A DNA stretch of 64,000 nt from Siphonodentalium dalli (lineage: Eukaryota; Mollusca; Scaphopoda; Gadilida; Siphonodentaliidae), in contig CP136065.1 of the NCBI GenBank assembly GCA_032622095.1, positions 244,403,474 through 244,467,473 on the forward strand, in the 5' to 3' direction. Below, one piece after another: positions 23,989-39,600 of the stretch. The notes below the pieces were generated by a model. The model saw only the letters and a list, made by a program, of their open reading frames with translations. It made no database searches and was not told where the DNA came from. How positions within the stretch are numbered: position 1 is the first letter of the stretch; each line of letters begins with the position of its first letter. The translations under genes were made by a program, and so were the position numbers.

Positions 23989-26900
23989 GTAAAGCTACAT
24001 ATAATAGTCAATTCCTGAAAAAGTAGCCGCGTAATGTTCCAACGCGAAAACAACCAATAACGATTTATCACCAATCACTAATAAAATGCGTTGTGTGAAA
24101 TTTCGCATATATAATAAGTATTGTAAGTTATGGTAGCTACAGTCACTATCAAAGGTGGAGGTGTCCAATGGAGACTCTCTTGTTAGATTAATCATATGTA
24201 TTTGTATAAATTTATTACATGATCCTACCTTTATTCCATTCAATAAACCCATTCAATAAATTGTGGTATTAAACGTTCGTTTAATAACAGGAAATAGTGC
24301 CAGGTGACCTTTGACTTCCGGTTTGTCGTCTGATTACATTCCGTACGCTACGTCTCAAAAATACTATGGTTTCCAATATTTTCCAACAAACTATAATGAA
24401 TGATGAGTTTGAAAAGTTATGTCATTAATTATTCGCCATTAAATACGCCAAATGGTCTTTATTTATCTGGGAATATTTCTTTACGCAGGCAAACAACGCA
24501 TATAATTACGTGAAATGTCATCGCATGCCTTATAGAAGCCGATGTTAGTCGTCCCATTTGTTGATTTAAGTATGTTTTGTCGAGGTTTTGGATCATGTAA
24601 TAAATATAATCTACAACTCGACCCCAGTTTATAGCGGTATTTACAAAACTCGTCCAGTATATTAGGTCTGAACCTCACCAAAGGCTCGGTCCAGACCTAA
24701 TTTACTGGACTCGTTTTGTAAATTCCGCTATAAACTGGGGACTGGTTGTGGATCCTCTAAATTGTGTTTACAGATGATGTGGATGGAGCAGAAGTGCTTG
24801 TCACACTTATGGGAACCACCTCTTGTTTGCCCAATGGTGATTTATTCCTTATAATTATTCAGTTTATCATTCATGTGTATTGTATTTGCTCCACCAAAGA
24901 GGAAGATATCTAAACAAAATTATCTTGATCTATAATGTTCTGGATCTTCAAGAAAAAGCCAAATAAAGAACCAAATTAAGAACATAACAGACATTCTGGT
25001 TCCACATGTAACAAAAAGTTGTGTCCTGAGGGGTGTGGCCTGCTTTAGTTATCTATCTGGTTCGCCGGATAGAACCAGAACATGGAACCAAATTGTTCCT
25101 TTGGATTCCCCATTTGGTTCATTAAATGGCTACAAGGCACAAATTATGAGTGCTCGCGGAAGCAATGTCCCGTGCCAATACATGTATGTGTGGATTATAT
25201 ACACATGTTTGATGTTTCTTTGTGTCTTAATGTTTTATTAGTGAATAGCTCTGCCGTTTAAAATTGATATCACACGATGTTGGTTCACCGAAAGACCCCG
25301 AAGATGTTCTGATTGATATCACACGATGTTGGTTCACATACAGACCCCGAAGATGTTCTGATTGATATCACACGATGTTGGTTCACCGAATAGACCCCGA
25401 ATATGTTCTGATTGATATCACACGATGTTGGTTCACCGAATAGACCCCGAAGATGTTCTGATTGATATCACACGATGTTGGTTCACCGAATAGACCCCGA
25501 AGATGTTCTGATTGATATCACACGATGTTGGTTCACCGAAATACCCCGAATATGTTCTGATTGATATCACACGATGTTGGTTCACCGAATAGACCCCGAA
25601 GATGTTCTGATAGATATCACACGATGTTGATTCACCGAATAGACCCCGAAGATGTTCTGATTGATATCACACGATGTTGGTTCACAGAAAGTCCATGAAG
25701 ATGTTCTGATTGATATCACACGATGTTGGTTCACCGAAAGAACAGGAATATGTTGTGATTGATATCACACGATGTTGGTTTACCAAAATACCCCGAAGAT
25801 GTTCTGATTGATATCACACGATGTTGGTTCACCGAAAGACCAGGAAGATGTTCTGATTGATATAACACGATGTTGGTTCACCGAAAGACCAGGAATATAT
25901 TCTGATTGATAGCATACGATGTTGGTTCACCGAAAAAACAGAAAGATGTTCTGATTGAAACCACACGATGTTGGTTCATCGAAAGACCCCGAAGATGTTC
26001 TGATTGAAATCACACGGTGCTGGTTCACCGAAAGACCAGGAATATGTTCTGATTGATATCACTCGATGTTGGTTCACCAAAAGACCCCGAATATATTCTG
26101 ATTGTTATCACACGATGTTGGTTCATCGAAAGATCTCGAAGATGTTCTGATTGAAATCACACGGTGTTGGTTCACCGAAAGACCAGGAATATGTTCTGAT
26201 TTATATCACACGATGTTGGTTCACCGAAAGACCCCGAAGATGTTCTGATTGATATCACACGATGTTGGTTCACCGAAAGACCCCGAAGATGTTCTGATTG
26301 AAATCACACGGTGTTGGTTCACCGAAAGACCAGGAATATGTTCTGATTTATATCACTAGATGTTGGTTCAACAAAAGACCAGGAATATGTTCTGATTGAT
26401 ATCACACGATGTTGGTTCACCGAAAGACCAGGAATATGTTCTGATTGATATCACACGATGTTGGTTCACCGAAAAACCATGAAGATGTTCTGATTGATAT
26501 CACACGATGTTGGTTCACCGAAAGAAGCTAGGCCGTGTTACCAGACAAACCTTGAATTCGGTAGGTTCTTTGAAGAACCAAGCAGGATTTATCCAGATGG
26601 AACCAAAACTGTGGAACTGTTTGGTGCTATGTTGGTGCTATGTTGGTATTTGGTTCTCTGAGCTCTTTTCTTAGAGTGTACTCCACTATATATGTTCCAT
26701 GCCACCAATGATGTATTTAAAAGAATAATATTACTCCAAATTCCATCCTCTGCAACTTCAAAGAACCGATTCAAGAACATCGGATAATCAACAAAACTCT
26801 AACTGGTAATCTAAATTACGTTCATACTATGGTACCATGCAATATTGTAATAAAAGCGAAATATTCGTGTTTCATCACTTGATCGCAGGCAACTGTGAGT

Positions 26901-27615
26901 AATATTGTAAGACACGGAAATGTGAACACATCTTACACACTAATATATGACTATCTCTCATGTTTAGATATGCTTTATTGATAACTCAGTCGTACTATTA
27001 TGCACAAAATATATAGTCATATATAACATATTTACAGTGTATGTACATAATGTGACATTTGGCCGTCGAATTCGGGGTCCTTTGTGTAATATCATCATTA
27101 TTATCATCATCAACATGATGATGATGATGATCATCATCATCAACGTCGTCGTCATCATTACGGTACTCGTCGCCCTCATCACCGTCGTCGTCGTCATCGC
27201 CATCGTCATCTATCACAATAGGTATTTATGTAAACCTAATTTGATAAAAATCGCAAAATTCTTCAAAATATATTCATTTTCCTCAGTAAGTAACGCATAT
27301 AATTTGTCATTAGTTGGGAAGTCATAATACGTCCCTGGTTACATAGCAGTGCAATTTGAAAGGTTTGGTTTTGCAGTTATTGAACTAAATAATGATCTGT
27401 CACATTTGTGATACTGCTCTGAGTACGTATGTTTCTGATTCTAGAAAAGTTCACAGAATCAATTCATTTATGTTAAATCCCATTTATCTGTTTAATTGTA
27501 CATATATTACACGATTCAAGATGAAACAGCATGGATAAAACTGTGTTGTTTGGCCATGTTTTTTGGGCGCCCAAAATTCCATATTTAATCATGCTATGAG
27601 ACCCTGCTTCCGCTT

Positions 27616-27686
<71 letters not shown>

Positions 27687-30600
27687 ATCTCTCTCATGAG
27701 ATAGACTAAAGACAATTTGTATAGCTGTGATCATTAGTCCCTCTTGTACTCTGTAATTTGTAAATTTCATTCGATTTTGCTCATTTTGGCGGCCAATGTG
27801 GGAAAGACTTTCTATATAGATGGTTTACAAGTGTGCATTTTCTGTTTATATTTCAATTTATAACTAATTTTCTACAATTGGTGCACCTACGGAAGAAATT
27901 CGAACAGTTTTCGACGATACCGATGGCCATCTTGGACGCCATGTTGAATTGTGAATTTTCGTCAACGGATTTTAGAGGATTTTGCATATTCTTTGGTTCT
28001 AACCGCCTGGCGAACATACTACCATTGCAGACGGCGTGCCAATCGAACCACTGCGACTCATCTGCGGTGTGTTCAACTGATGAAATCAAGAACAAGGGTT
28101 ACGAATGCCAGCCAATCAGTTTCACACGCAAAGGTAAGTTTGGCTGAATTGTAAATACAAATATTTTACTCGGCACCTCTCGGCATAATCGATGCCGCGA
28201 TGGCTCACTTGCTAAGGCGTATAGCTCATTAGGACAACATTAGCCGCCCAGCGGCATCGCTACATAATTGTAGGCAAATAATCATGAAATCAGGAATATA
28301 GGGATAATAGCTATTCGATCAGGATTATGGGGGAAATATTCATATAAGAAATGAACGGCGCGTTATCAATGTGGTCTGGGATTTTTACCGCGAGAAAAAT
28401 TCAGCAAACTGCATAGGAGTATGCTGGATTTTTATCGCGGTCAAAACGACTGCCATGTCTAATCCGCTCTTTATGATTTATATATTTATATTCATTATGA
28501 ATTAGGAGTTCAGTTCGAATCCTCGCTTTTTATAAAACGAAACATTGAAGTTTTGTATTAGTAAACCCATTCAATATGGGGGCTATTAATGTCCCGTTAT
28601 TTTGCTGGTCACATTGTGGGAATCCGTTGAAGCTATTTCGAAGTAGAGTACCGATGCGACGGAATGTTCGGTTTCATTTTAAATGAGTGTAGACGTGTTA
28701 ATTTCAATAACTTTAACATGTGAAACCGACAAGTTTTGGTTGTGGACAGAAATTTACAACAGACTGTTCCGCCAAATAAGAAGATGCGTGTGAAGTCTGA
28801 TGAATATATAGCCCGAAGGAAAATTATCAATTAATACGGAAAAGCGTGGCTATTAGAACTCCCGAGCTTAGTAACAAGACACATCACATACATGTGTGTA
28901 GAATGTTTATATACTAACTGCATAATAATGTTATTGTGCACCCATTTTAGTTCACGTTGTTGATTTAAGAAGGTACAATAGGAAACTTACACGCATAGCA
29001 CGGTTTTATCTCAGTCATCACACACAAATTTAATAGCATATTAAAATCATTAATTATGCAAATTTACAAACACCACAGTCCGCGATTGTTACGAAAGACT
29101 GTGGTTTATAAAAGGAGCGTTTTCAGGAATTGTCAAGGAATCTATGCACGCTCAGTACTTCGTAGTTTTCTACGGATCGTTTTTGTTCGGTGATATCAGG
29201 GGTCAATGTGTTCATATACATACGAACGACATTAAATCAATGCGTTCATGTGTTTATGAACACATTTACTCAGGGGGCCTGTCTATCGCAACGCTGTGGG
29301 GAAATTGGAAACAATACTAGGTGTATGTAAATATGTGTATGAAAAATAAATAAATAACAATGGCAAAGCAACAACCGCCGAGTCAATCTTGAGTTTGTAT
29401 ATGTATATTAGTTGAAAGTCGTGTTTGTTTAAGTCATTTGCTGGCTTATAGATTTATTTACGAGAGTTAGTCAATAGAATCTTGTTTTGTCTCACGGATG
29501 AATGAATGTACAGCTAAGATAAAACAAAATGCGTTGTCGCAATCACATACTCCAAAAAGCAAAATGTTTAGTGAGTAAATGTTATAAGGAGGTAATTTAT
29601 TTAATAGGCGAATTCAAGGGGATTGAATCTAGGTAACAATCAAAATGATAATATATATATCTTTATTATCCTCCATATATGGAGATTCATATATAAATGT
29701 CTATATTATTAGAACAAACACAATTTGGTACATAACACAGTGTATAACAAAAAAATAAGATTACAAACATATCTACAACACATGTCTCAATATGTATGAT
29801 GAACCAACTACACATGAACATATACACACATTCATGCACTACAAAAGGTAGATATTCCATGCTACAGCCATATCGTACTTACATACAGAGAAATAGCATA
29901 CTCCGAGACGACCAAGCCGGAGTTGGACCCAATTCAGGGATCTCTCTCTCTGGAAGACCCACAAACGCCAATGCCTTTGTGCAGTCTTACCGACTCGGAG
30001 CCGACCATTTCCCAGCACCACTCATGTATATATATATATAGCCATATCGTACTTACAGACATACAGACGACAGTCAGACAAGCAGGCATACGAGACAAAC
30101 AAACAAACGGCAGACATACATACATACATACATACAGACTAATGTACTTACTGGTAAAACAATACACAGATACATGTGATATGAACAATTACGAACACGC
30201 TTATAACTGCATGTTATGATCGAGTTTATATGAAGATTTGGGAGACCTAGTCAGGACTTGGCGTCAGTCGATCAACATATACTCTCCAGAGGAATGCAGC
30301 TTTGTTCACGAAAAAGTCTATTAGTTGCTTTTCTTCTTCGTGAGCACAGTATATGTTTTCATGTAGACCTGTTAGTAGAACGCGCGTTTTGGATTCTACA
30401 TCCAGTTTGTCATACTGCATATAAATGTCTACATGAAACAAGTTTAGTAGCTCGAATTCAAAAGTATTTTGATAGTCGCAAATGGAAGAACATTCGATTA
30501 AGGCATGTTTTACAAGATCTTTATGTTTGTTGTCACATAATACGCAGGTTTCCTCATTTGTTTCCAGGATACAAATAAGGCGTGCAATAAGTAGATATGA

Positions 30601-33600
30601 TTTTTTATGGGCTGGGTATATGCGACAATTTTCCCATAGCCGGGACATGCATAACGTTGGATGGACGGCAGAGAACCTGGCAAGTCGAGTATCCTCATTT
30701 ACGCTCATGTCCCAATATTCTCTATTAACTTTTGACCATGATTCATTTATGGCACATTTCCATGTGGATTTCTTAGGGAATATTGAATTTTCGATGTAGT
30801 TCTCAAGAGCTTCGGTCATGTCATATTTGTTAAGAGTGTCAATGATGTCAGACATGTAACTTGATGATGAACATGTAGTGCCAACAATGTACTGATATAA
30901 GCGCGTGAGAAATACTTGTTTCACAGTTTTAGAAGATTTTAAGTTGCACAAAGAGCCGAAGAATGACATTTTACGTTTTTCGATAAGTGACACCATAGAC
31001 GAGGTTCCGACTAATCCTTGCGCAATAACCGTTTTTGTACGACGGTGAAGGCCCTGGTAATACTTTAAACAAAATCTGTGTGTGCGTTCCAGGCGATCAA
31101 CGTGTTTTTGGTTCAAATTCCAGAGAGTGTTTTCGTGTATTCTTCATAAAATTCGACCGAGTAATTTGTAGAAGGCAGGTATACCTGCAAAATATATAGA
31201 AAACATGTATCTGTTATTCTGATTTGTATTCCTATTATTCTGTCATCTTCTATTGCAAGCGGACTAATACGTTCAGTGAGTCTGGAGTGCCATAACAGCG
31301 CAACCCCACCACTCGGCCTCCCTCTTTTATTTGGGATCATTTGGCGGGAATCGCACACTGCATGGTATTCATAAGACTTGTCGAGCGAACCAAAAAGTTT
31401 TATATCACATTGATAGAGCCAGTGCTCACTCAGGCCTATTATGTCATGTATACCACTCCGGAGCAATTTGCTCAAGTAATATCCAGATGACATAACGCCT
31501 GTTGCATTCCATGTAATCATATTAAGATTAGCGGTTCCCATTGCGCCGTTATAATTGATTTGTGATAAGCCAGTGTTGTGATTTCGTATACCGCTTAAAT
31601 ACACACATAATGTGAATGCTAATAGTGCAACAATTTTGCACATACTGGACCAGATAACATGCTATACACAAATAAATAATAGTTGGATTAATCACTGTAT
31701 TTATGCACCCACATTCTGCAGTTTGCGCCCCGTGGCCAGAATCGAGGTGCGAGAACACAGTCGAGATCCTCATCACATATATTGATGCGAGCACAGTTAC
31801 CTCTGAGCATTCTAATAACAGTGAAGCGAGCGTCTTTATAAAGGAGATGTTTCTTTATGTCGTGCACATGCAGATTTTCAGGATCAATATATTTACTGAG
31901 TAGCGATAAGGTGTCCCTAACAATATGAAAAGAGCGAGCATTGATTTAATTTTGTTATACAAACTTTGATAAATGTTCTAAACATTCAGCATGTGCATTA
32001 TATGACATTCCATAAAACGTTTCCTCCCATAAAAATACACAGGAACACATACACAAGTCGGCCTTTGTTGGCTTGGCGGGCGATGTATTGAAATGGTCGC
32101 TTTGATAAGCGACGTATTGAATTGGCTGCACTGACGGGCGATGTATATATTGAATTGGATTCTTAAACGGGCGACGTATCGCATTGGTTGCCTGACGAAC
32201 GATGTGTTGGGAATTGGTTGCCTTGACTGGCGATGTATTGAATTGGTTGCCTTGACGGGCGATGTATTGAATTGGTTGTCTTGATTGAATTGGTTACAGA
32301 TAATGAAGAGGAAATCAATTGTACAGTCATTAAGTTGAACCTTAGTCAGAAAACCTCCAACTAGCTTGGTGTCTTGTCTTCACATATGTCACATAATGGA
32401 ACATAATTTGTTCCATAAAGTTAGTTATAATTAATGATATAAGACCATGTCCCATATATCACAATGAAGAATAAACCAGCCACATATATTTCACCCAACA
32501 CATCCCAATGAAATATTGATATTCATTCTAGTTCAGATGCTTTGGCAAAAATAGAACAGGGTTGGATCTGAAATTGATCTCCGCTCCGGGGGAGGGGGCG
32601 ACTACATTCATTACGCTGGGCTATAATGGGTAAATTACCCTGGGCAAGTGAATGGAATGATTTTTGGTGACCGGAGTATAGCACAGTTACAACAGTTTAC
32701 TGAAAACGAAACATAATTTTCTATTGAGAGAATTTGACAAAACTCACATTGGACGTGTCGAACGGACGAAGACTTAAGTAAATGAGCAAAAATATATGAT
32801 ATTCACAATGAAACTAACGAGAATTTTGTCTTTCATGGAACAAGCAAAATACCTAATTTTAGAACAACCTTGACAATAAGTATCTTAAACATTGGATACA
32901 TAATTTTAACCGTCATCCAATTGAATTATATCTTTCAGAATTATATATTATATAAGCATAACAAATCATAAAAAATAAAATTAATTTAATCCATTACATA
33001 AATATTTTCCATGTACTTTCTCAGTTGACAACAGCGCGGAAAGTGACGCCACATTACAATACGCGCGCAGTTGCACCACTTCGGTCGTAGGTGTAGGGAG
33101 CGTAGTCCGGTGTATTTACGCCCGGTCATTCCATTCATTAACCATTGTAGCCGAGCGTAATGAATGGCCCGGGTGAGTCTACATGGGGTGAGATTGAGTT
33201 AATCTGTGGTGAGTATGGGTGAATCTGGGCTGATGCTGGAATGAGGCTGGACATAATTATGCGGATGGGAATTGTATTGACTAAAACTTTACCCTCCAAA
33301 CAATAATATATTCTGAGAGCTAATGTTAATATTTTTTTTCATAATTGCTAAACAATGCAACATACAACATCAATCCCGGCCGATTGTTATGAAGTGCATG
33401 TGTCGGGCGGAGTAACTTCCGGTATTTACACCATTTATCCGTATGGAATCCAGGGTGTACACGTGTACTGTGACATGGAGACGGGCGGATGAGGCTGGCT
33501 GGTAAGTCGACATGTATATAAGACTAATACAAATATTTGTGTGAAAGGCATATAATTACACAGATGTTTTTCTCTCGCAGTCTTCTCAAAATTCTGATTT

Positions 33601-36600
33601 GACCTAGCAACACCTTAGTTAGTCCCCCCCCCCAAGAAATTTGGGGGACTATTAGAATAGCCGGTGTCCGTTCTTCTTTCCTTTCCTTCGTTTGAGACGT
33701 CCGTCCGTCCGTTCGGAAAGTTTCCGGTTGATAACTTTATTTTGGTTTATCGGATTCAAACCAAATTTAGTATGTGAGTTTATCAGCTCAAAATACAGGT
33801 CAAGGTCGAATATGCATAGGGTTGGGCCGCCCTATTTTCGCCGGAGTAATGGCCCCATTTCGAATTATAATTTTGTCGTTTTGTGGTTTCCGCATAATAA
33901 CTTTAGTTTGTGCAATCGGATATGAAACACATTTTGTATGTGAGATCATCAGCTCCAAATACAGGTCAATTTCGAATATGCGTTTCGTCCGCCCATTTTT
34001 TCCCGGAGTTATGGTTCTTATCGAATTTATTGATTATTTTGGTTTCCGGATGATAACTTTAATTTTTGTTATCTGATTGTTGTTTTTAATCTGGTATATG
34101 CATTAACCAAATGAAGATATACAGGTCATGTTTGTGTTTGGTCCCCCTTTTTTGAAGGAGTTATGGTCCTTGCCGACTTAGAATTAGCCGATTATTTTGG
34201 TATCCGGATTTCCGGATAATAACTACTTTTAGTAATCTTGATATTTGGTCGTGGTTAGACTTTCAGAAGACAAAGGCCAAGTTTGAATTTGTTCACATTT
34301 GAAGTTTTCGGGGGACACGTGGTCGGCGACCTTTTATTGATTTTATTTGTATATAATTGGCTGAGTCACCAGCGTAGAAATTTGGAAGGGGTTATCAATC
34401 GTGTGAGCCGATTGTACGGGCGGATTTACCTTTAAATGTATTTAATGTGTGTCTATGGTTACCTATCCTTTCGCAGTTAAAAGGTCGCTTTGTTTCATGT
34501 ATTCAATAATAATAAAAGATGGCAAATAATAATTTCCTTTCCAACTGTTACCGGAATAACATGTATGTGGTAATAACTTGCTTCACTTGTAATAATCGGA
34601 TGGTTAATAGCCTACTGCTAATCTAGAAACTTAAAAATTCAATTTACAAACTTACAACGGCGTAAATCGCAGAATGCAAAAATACACATTAGATACTGTA
34701 TAGTGTATTTTGTATGATCTTATTGTTGGCTCCATTTTGTTTACGTTACTTGACTGGCCTTGAACTCCTTTTATCGCGAATGTTCTTTATAGACAAGACA
34801 AGACAATTTCGTTCAATCGTTAGAACTGGATACCACGGAAATGGTGTTTGAACATTAACTTTTATACGCCCATAAATGCAACAAAAAGACGTTCGTTACC
34901 TATATGTCTGACAATGAGTGGACAGATTTCCCCGACTAAACTGCAATGCGCAATTTATCGAAATGGGCCGAATTGTTTTGGAGAAATCTAACTTCGCATG
35001 CAACATGTTAACAGGGAGGTCAAATGTACTATATTGATCGGAATTTCCAACATACAGTACCAGTCAGAAGAAGTGGTATATTGAGGCGCGCGTTTATTGC
35101 GATATTGAGCGAGCTTAAATTCGAAAAAGGTGCGATTATAGCGCAATACCAAAAATCTGTCGCGCTTATTATTGTGATATTGAGCACAAAATATTGCGAT
35201 ATTAAGCGCGAAAAATTTCATACAGGCCCGATAGTGTTATATGTATATTAGATAAATATTGTGCATATACATGTAGTGTACATATAGTGTACATATAACA
35301 TTTACAACTATAACTATATACAAATCTAAAACATTGTCTCTATTTATGCACCAAACAATATAGAAGAAGCAATCATTTGATTTAATTGTCACAATTTTGA
35401 GCGGAAGATGTCGCAAAATTAAGTGCGAAATATTGCGATATTAAGCGCAAAATATTGCAATAAAATCGCAAGCGGCGCGCTTATAAGCGTTTCCACTTGC
35501 AATATTATTGCGATATTGGGCGCGAAAATAGCGCTTTTAATATACCACTTATTTTGGCTGGTACTGTATTCTCATGAATCTGGTAAGTCGTGTCGATGAA
35601 AAAATGTTGATTAATTAGTGCCAATATGGGTTTATTTCGTATTGTCCCATATTGGACTGTCTTCAATAATACCAATATGATTATTTATAGCAGTGGTGGA
35701 TCAGGATTTCCCCAACTTGGGGCTATATATGATCCCCGACTTGGGGCTATATATGATCCAGAAAGCTACCAGACGGGGGTGGCTAACTCTGAGCTATTTA
35801 AGTAAAACATAATATATTAATTGTACCTTCTTGCCCAGATTATTCCGACCGATACATTCAACTAAGTCCCTTAGTGGTTTGAAGCTTACGAGACCTCACG
35901 CCAAACAAGCATCGTGGTCGAACATGTTCTATATCAAGCATGTATATGCCAGACCTGTCGCTTATGGTGTTCGTGCATTAATAAAATGCCAGATATCACA
36001 CATACTTGACTAATTTCCGCATCCGTAAGATAAGACATGTTTTGGACTGGCCTTAAATGTCCTGATAGCAGACAGTTTGACTTCGCTTATCACTACTCAC
36101 TTGTCTGGCCTGTTAACAATGAACCTCTTGCGCGCAGGTGATTAATGTTGTCACTTATTGGTGTGGCCATGTAAAATAAGCCCGTTATGTACTTATTTTC
36201 TCGAGAACAGACTGGAATTTCCATTGCAGGTTACAGTATATAGTTATATGTATATTTAGTGGAGAGCAAACCCGTATAATGTGTCACTGCCAGTATATTA
36301 GTGGTATTATCTCTATGGATTAGTTCGTACCTCTTCGCCAGGTTTTCCAGCGGCGAATGAATGGTCTGACGGACTTCTATCGAAAATGGGTGGAATACGA
36401 CGATGGCTTTGGTCGAGTAGATCAAGAGTTCTGTTTGGGTAATGTATTATGCTTAAAGGTACTCAATCCGATCAGACCCTCTTAAGTTACTAATTCTTTG
36501 GCTTCGGGGGTAAAAAACAAATTTGATTCGAGTCGAGAAACCCACACATCAAAGCTCGGAGTGATCAGATATCGATTTTTGAAGTTTGTTATTTCTTGAG

Positions 36601-39600
36601 ATGTGTAAAAATATGTGGCCCAGAAACACGATGGTCTCGGTCAAATTTGCGGATGAAGATGGATAACTCTGAAATCAAGTGGTAATACGGTCAAATTGTG
36701 TTGAGCAAAATGTTGATAAATAACAAGTTTTGGTAAATTTGATACCATAGTTGACAATGGTTAGTATTAATTTGTTGCAATAATTCGATTCTGATAACTA
36801 AAGCGTATTTTGAAGAAATGTTGTTGTTGTATCTTGATTCTAATCGGATTGAGTACCTTTAATATGTACCTGGTTTGCGCGGTTAATGGTTATCATAACT
36901 CACATGTAATTCAGTGTCACCATGTAAACAATATTTATTCTAGCTCTCACATGTACACGAATATATAATAATTACACTAGGAAGATGATTATAATTACAA
37001 TTTATTTTTATGTGAGATATAGAGGATCTGACAACAAGCAGGTTGCTTTTTTAAAGTCATCTCATCGGTGTGTTACTTCTGAATCGGAAATTATTTCATT
37101 ATGGTTTTATGTCAATAAGTACGTGCCAAGTTTGCTTGGTCCCAATCAAAAATAATTAATGAATGTAGCTAAGACATTCCAACTAAAAACTTGCTATGTC
37201 AGTACATTGAATATTTCCCACAAAACGACAAATCTTCTGCTTTGACTGAATACTGAACAAGTCGAACTTTACTTCCCCAAGTTCGGCATATGCTGCAATA
37301 TTTTGGCCTTTCGATTCAGATGATTTTCTCAGATCAAAGAGAGCAGAATAATTATGCTCCCACGTGTGTAGCGAGTCTGGTGTCGCTTCGTGGTGCTGTC
37401 AGACTCACCGGTTGGGGAACGGCCGCATGGGAGCAGCCAACAGTTCAAAGTCGCTGATAAAAAATATTACAAATGTTTTTTCTCTCCAAAGTTCTAAATG
37501 TTTTGCTGCAATTAACAAACTGCTGGGTCTAAACGGCATATTGTTGCAGTGATTATTGTTGGGATAGTTGCTACAATCGCAACCAATACTCTGTCTAAAT
37601 TTCCCAGTTGATTCAGGCATAAACTTATTTCGAACTGTTGACATTTTACCAACGTTGCGTAGTGAGATATCCCACCCCATCCTCCAGTTCTCACGTGTTG
37701 TATCGATGACGAATGATATAGCACTGCTAAGATTATGTATTTAACTTGCAGGGAATCTACTCATCAACGTCATGACAAACAACCGCCAGCAGACTCTACG
37801 GATAGATCTCGAAGACTTCGAGAATCAGACGAGATTTGCTCATTACAACAAGTTTTCTATCAGCAGCCCGGTGACTCAGTACATATTGAACGTCGATGGT
37901 TACCATGGCGATGCAGGTGAAAATGAAATAATCCGATAAACTTTGATATTCCATGGTTTCAAATGTAAACATATAGTAATTTATCTCCTGTCCTGTCCGA
38001 TACAGCATCACACCACATTTTCCGATTGCGAACGTTGTTAGAAAACACATAGTCCGGTTGTTGATAGGGTACCTCTGAACCAACATCAGGAAACCAGACG
38101 GACGTTACGGTTAAAAATGCTTCCAAGAGACATCTATCCAGATTTGGAATGAACTACCGTTAAAGATTAGACGTTCAAAAACAAGAAAAAACTGAAAACC
38201 CATCTTTTCAAAAAATGTTTCAATTTATAAATCGTTATTTTTGGAAATCTTATTGCAGTAGTTATTTCAATACACACCGTTGTTAAAGTTATAATTTATT
38301 CTTTTATTTTTATTTTTTTAAATCAAACTTTAATTTTTTTTTTTACTGAAATTTCAATTTTCTTTAGCTTTAATTTTATAGTAATTTCGTTAAATTTAAT
38401 TTTAATTTTTTTTTCTTAATATAGTTAAGTTTTTTCTTCATCCATCTTTACCAAATTGTATTTAATAGTATTAGGCCTATTGTTTGCATTTTTATAGTTT
38501 TATGTGTGTTTATTGTATTTACGTGTAAAGCGCATTGGAACATTATGTAGAATGCGTTTCTTAAATGTAAATAATAATAATAATAACCCCACCACCATGA
38601 CTTAACTTCACCCCACTCATTTTCTTCGTCATTATGTCCCTCAACTCGTATGCCATATTAACATAAAAGTGGCCGTGTACACACCAGACAAGATAGTGTC
38701 AAACATGCAAATTATAGAGAGAACATTTGTCAAATGTATACAAATGTATTTATTGTTGTGAAGCTAAGACATGATGCCACATATTAGTGCAAAATTGGAA
38801 CTCCCCGTTCACGATGGCCGCCAAAATGGCCACTGGAAGTAGAATACTGTATATTTGTCCAACATATCATCGCGCAAATAGGTTCATATTTGATTATTTG
38901 ATTCTGAAATAAGCCCATAGTGGAATTATATCCGGTATTCTGTTTTATGGCATGGGCCACAGTGAAAACAAATTTTAAAGAGATTAAATCTTGTAAGTCA
39001 TGAGTTGGTATCTTCGTGTTATTTTACGCCCATAATGCACTTATAATAAGTCATTATGAGTCGATACTGGCACTAAACAATCTCATTTTCAGTTCGTTAT
39101 GGACTCAAAATGAGGCGATTCTACACCGAGTATGAACCTAAAACAGAGCATATTATAAGCCAATAACGTGCCGATTTTCTGGATAACGTGCCGATTTTCT
39201 GGATAACGTGCCGATTTTTCACTAATATCTTCTGGATCAGTTTCTGCTGCTGTTTTCAACTAGTGGATAATTGTGACTATTTTGTGTTGTTCATGTTAGC
39301 TGACCATTGGAGTAATAAAATATGACATTCTTTGTGTTCTAGCCTCTTTCTCCTATATGTCTACAGAACGCGGTATAAACTTCTATTAAACATTGCCATT
39401 GGGATTCTAGTCATATATCAATGTGATGTGAGTGAGGCATACCGTTACCTATGAACATCCCACCTCAATGAGACAAAAATGATCACTTGGGCTCGAAGTA
39501 GTCGTCACAATGGCCGCCATTTCCTCCCAATTAATAAAAACTATATATGCACTGTTGTATCTGTTCATCTGTCTTTCCTCTTCTCAAAATTTCTGAACAA

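Larger units (their letters stand above)
29645..31650 (-). mobile_element. CR1-like LINE with the reverse transcriptase deleted, antisense in intron 2
   Basis: Read on the minus strand, an apurinic-type endonuclease (31550-31127) is followed at once by the ORF2 C-terminal region (31116-30247), then a 3' UTR. The 3' end is at about 29650-29690: GAATCTCCATATATGGAGGA and AATAAAGATATATATAT, a palindrome and tail typical of molluscan CR1-like LINEs. The whole RT domain is absent, so the copy is non-functional. Confidence 0.8.

Noticed and set aside
27473-27715. ERERER-rich minus-strand frame
   Set aside because: It is a translation of a (CT)n microsatellite.
27833-28147. A 104-codon single-exon reading of the EGF-like region
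   Set aside because: The part before 28031 has no domain and ends in a clear acceptor (TACCATTGCAG), so only 28031-28133 is taken as coding.
35831-36013. 60-codon frame shared by both inverted arms as a gene
   Set aside because: It is conserved only because the arms are near-identical copies; no domain, and a similar frame need not be translated.
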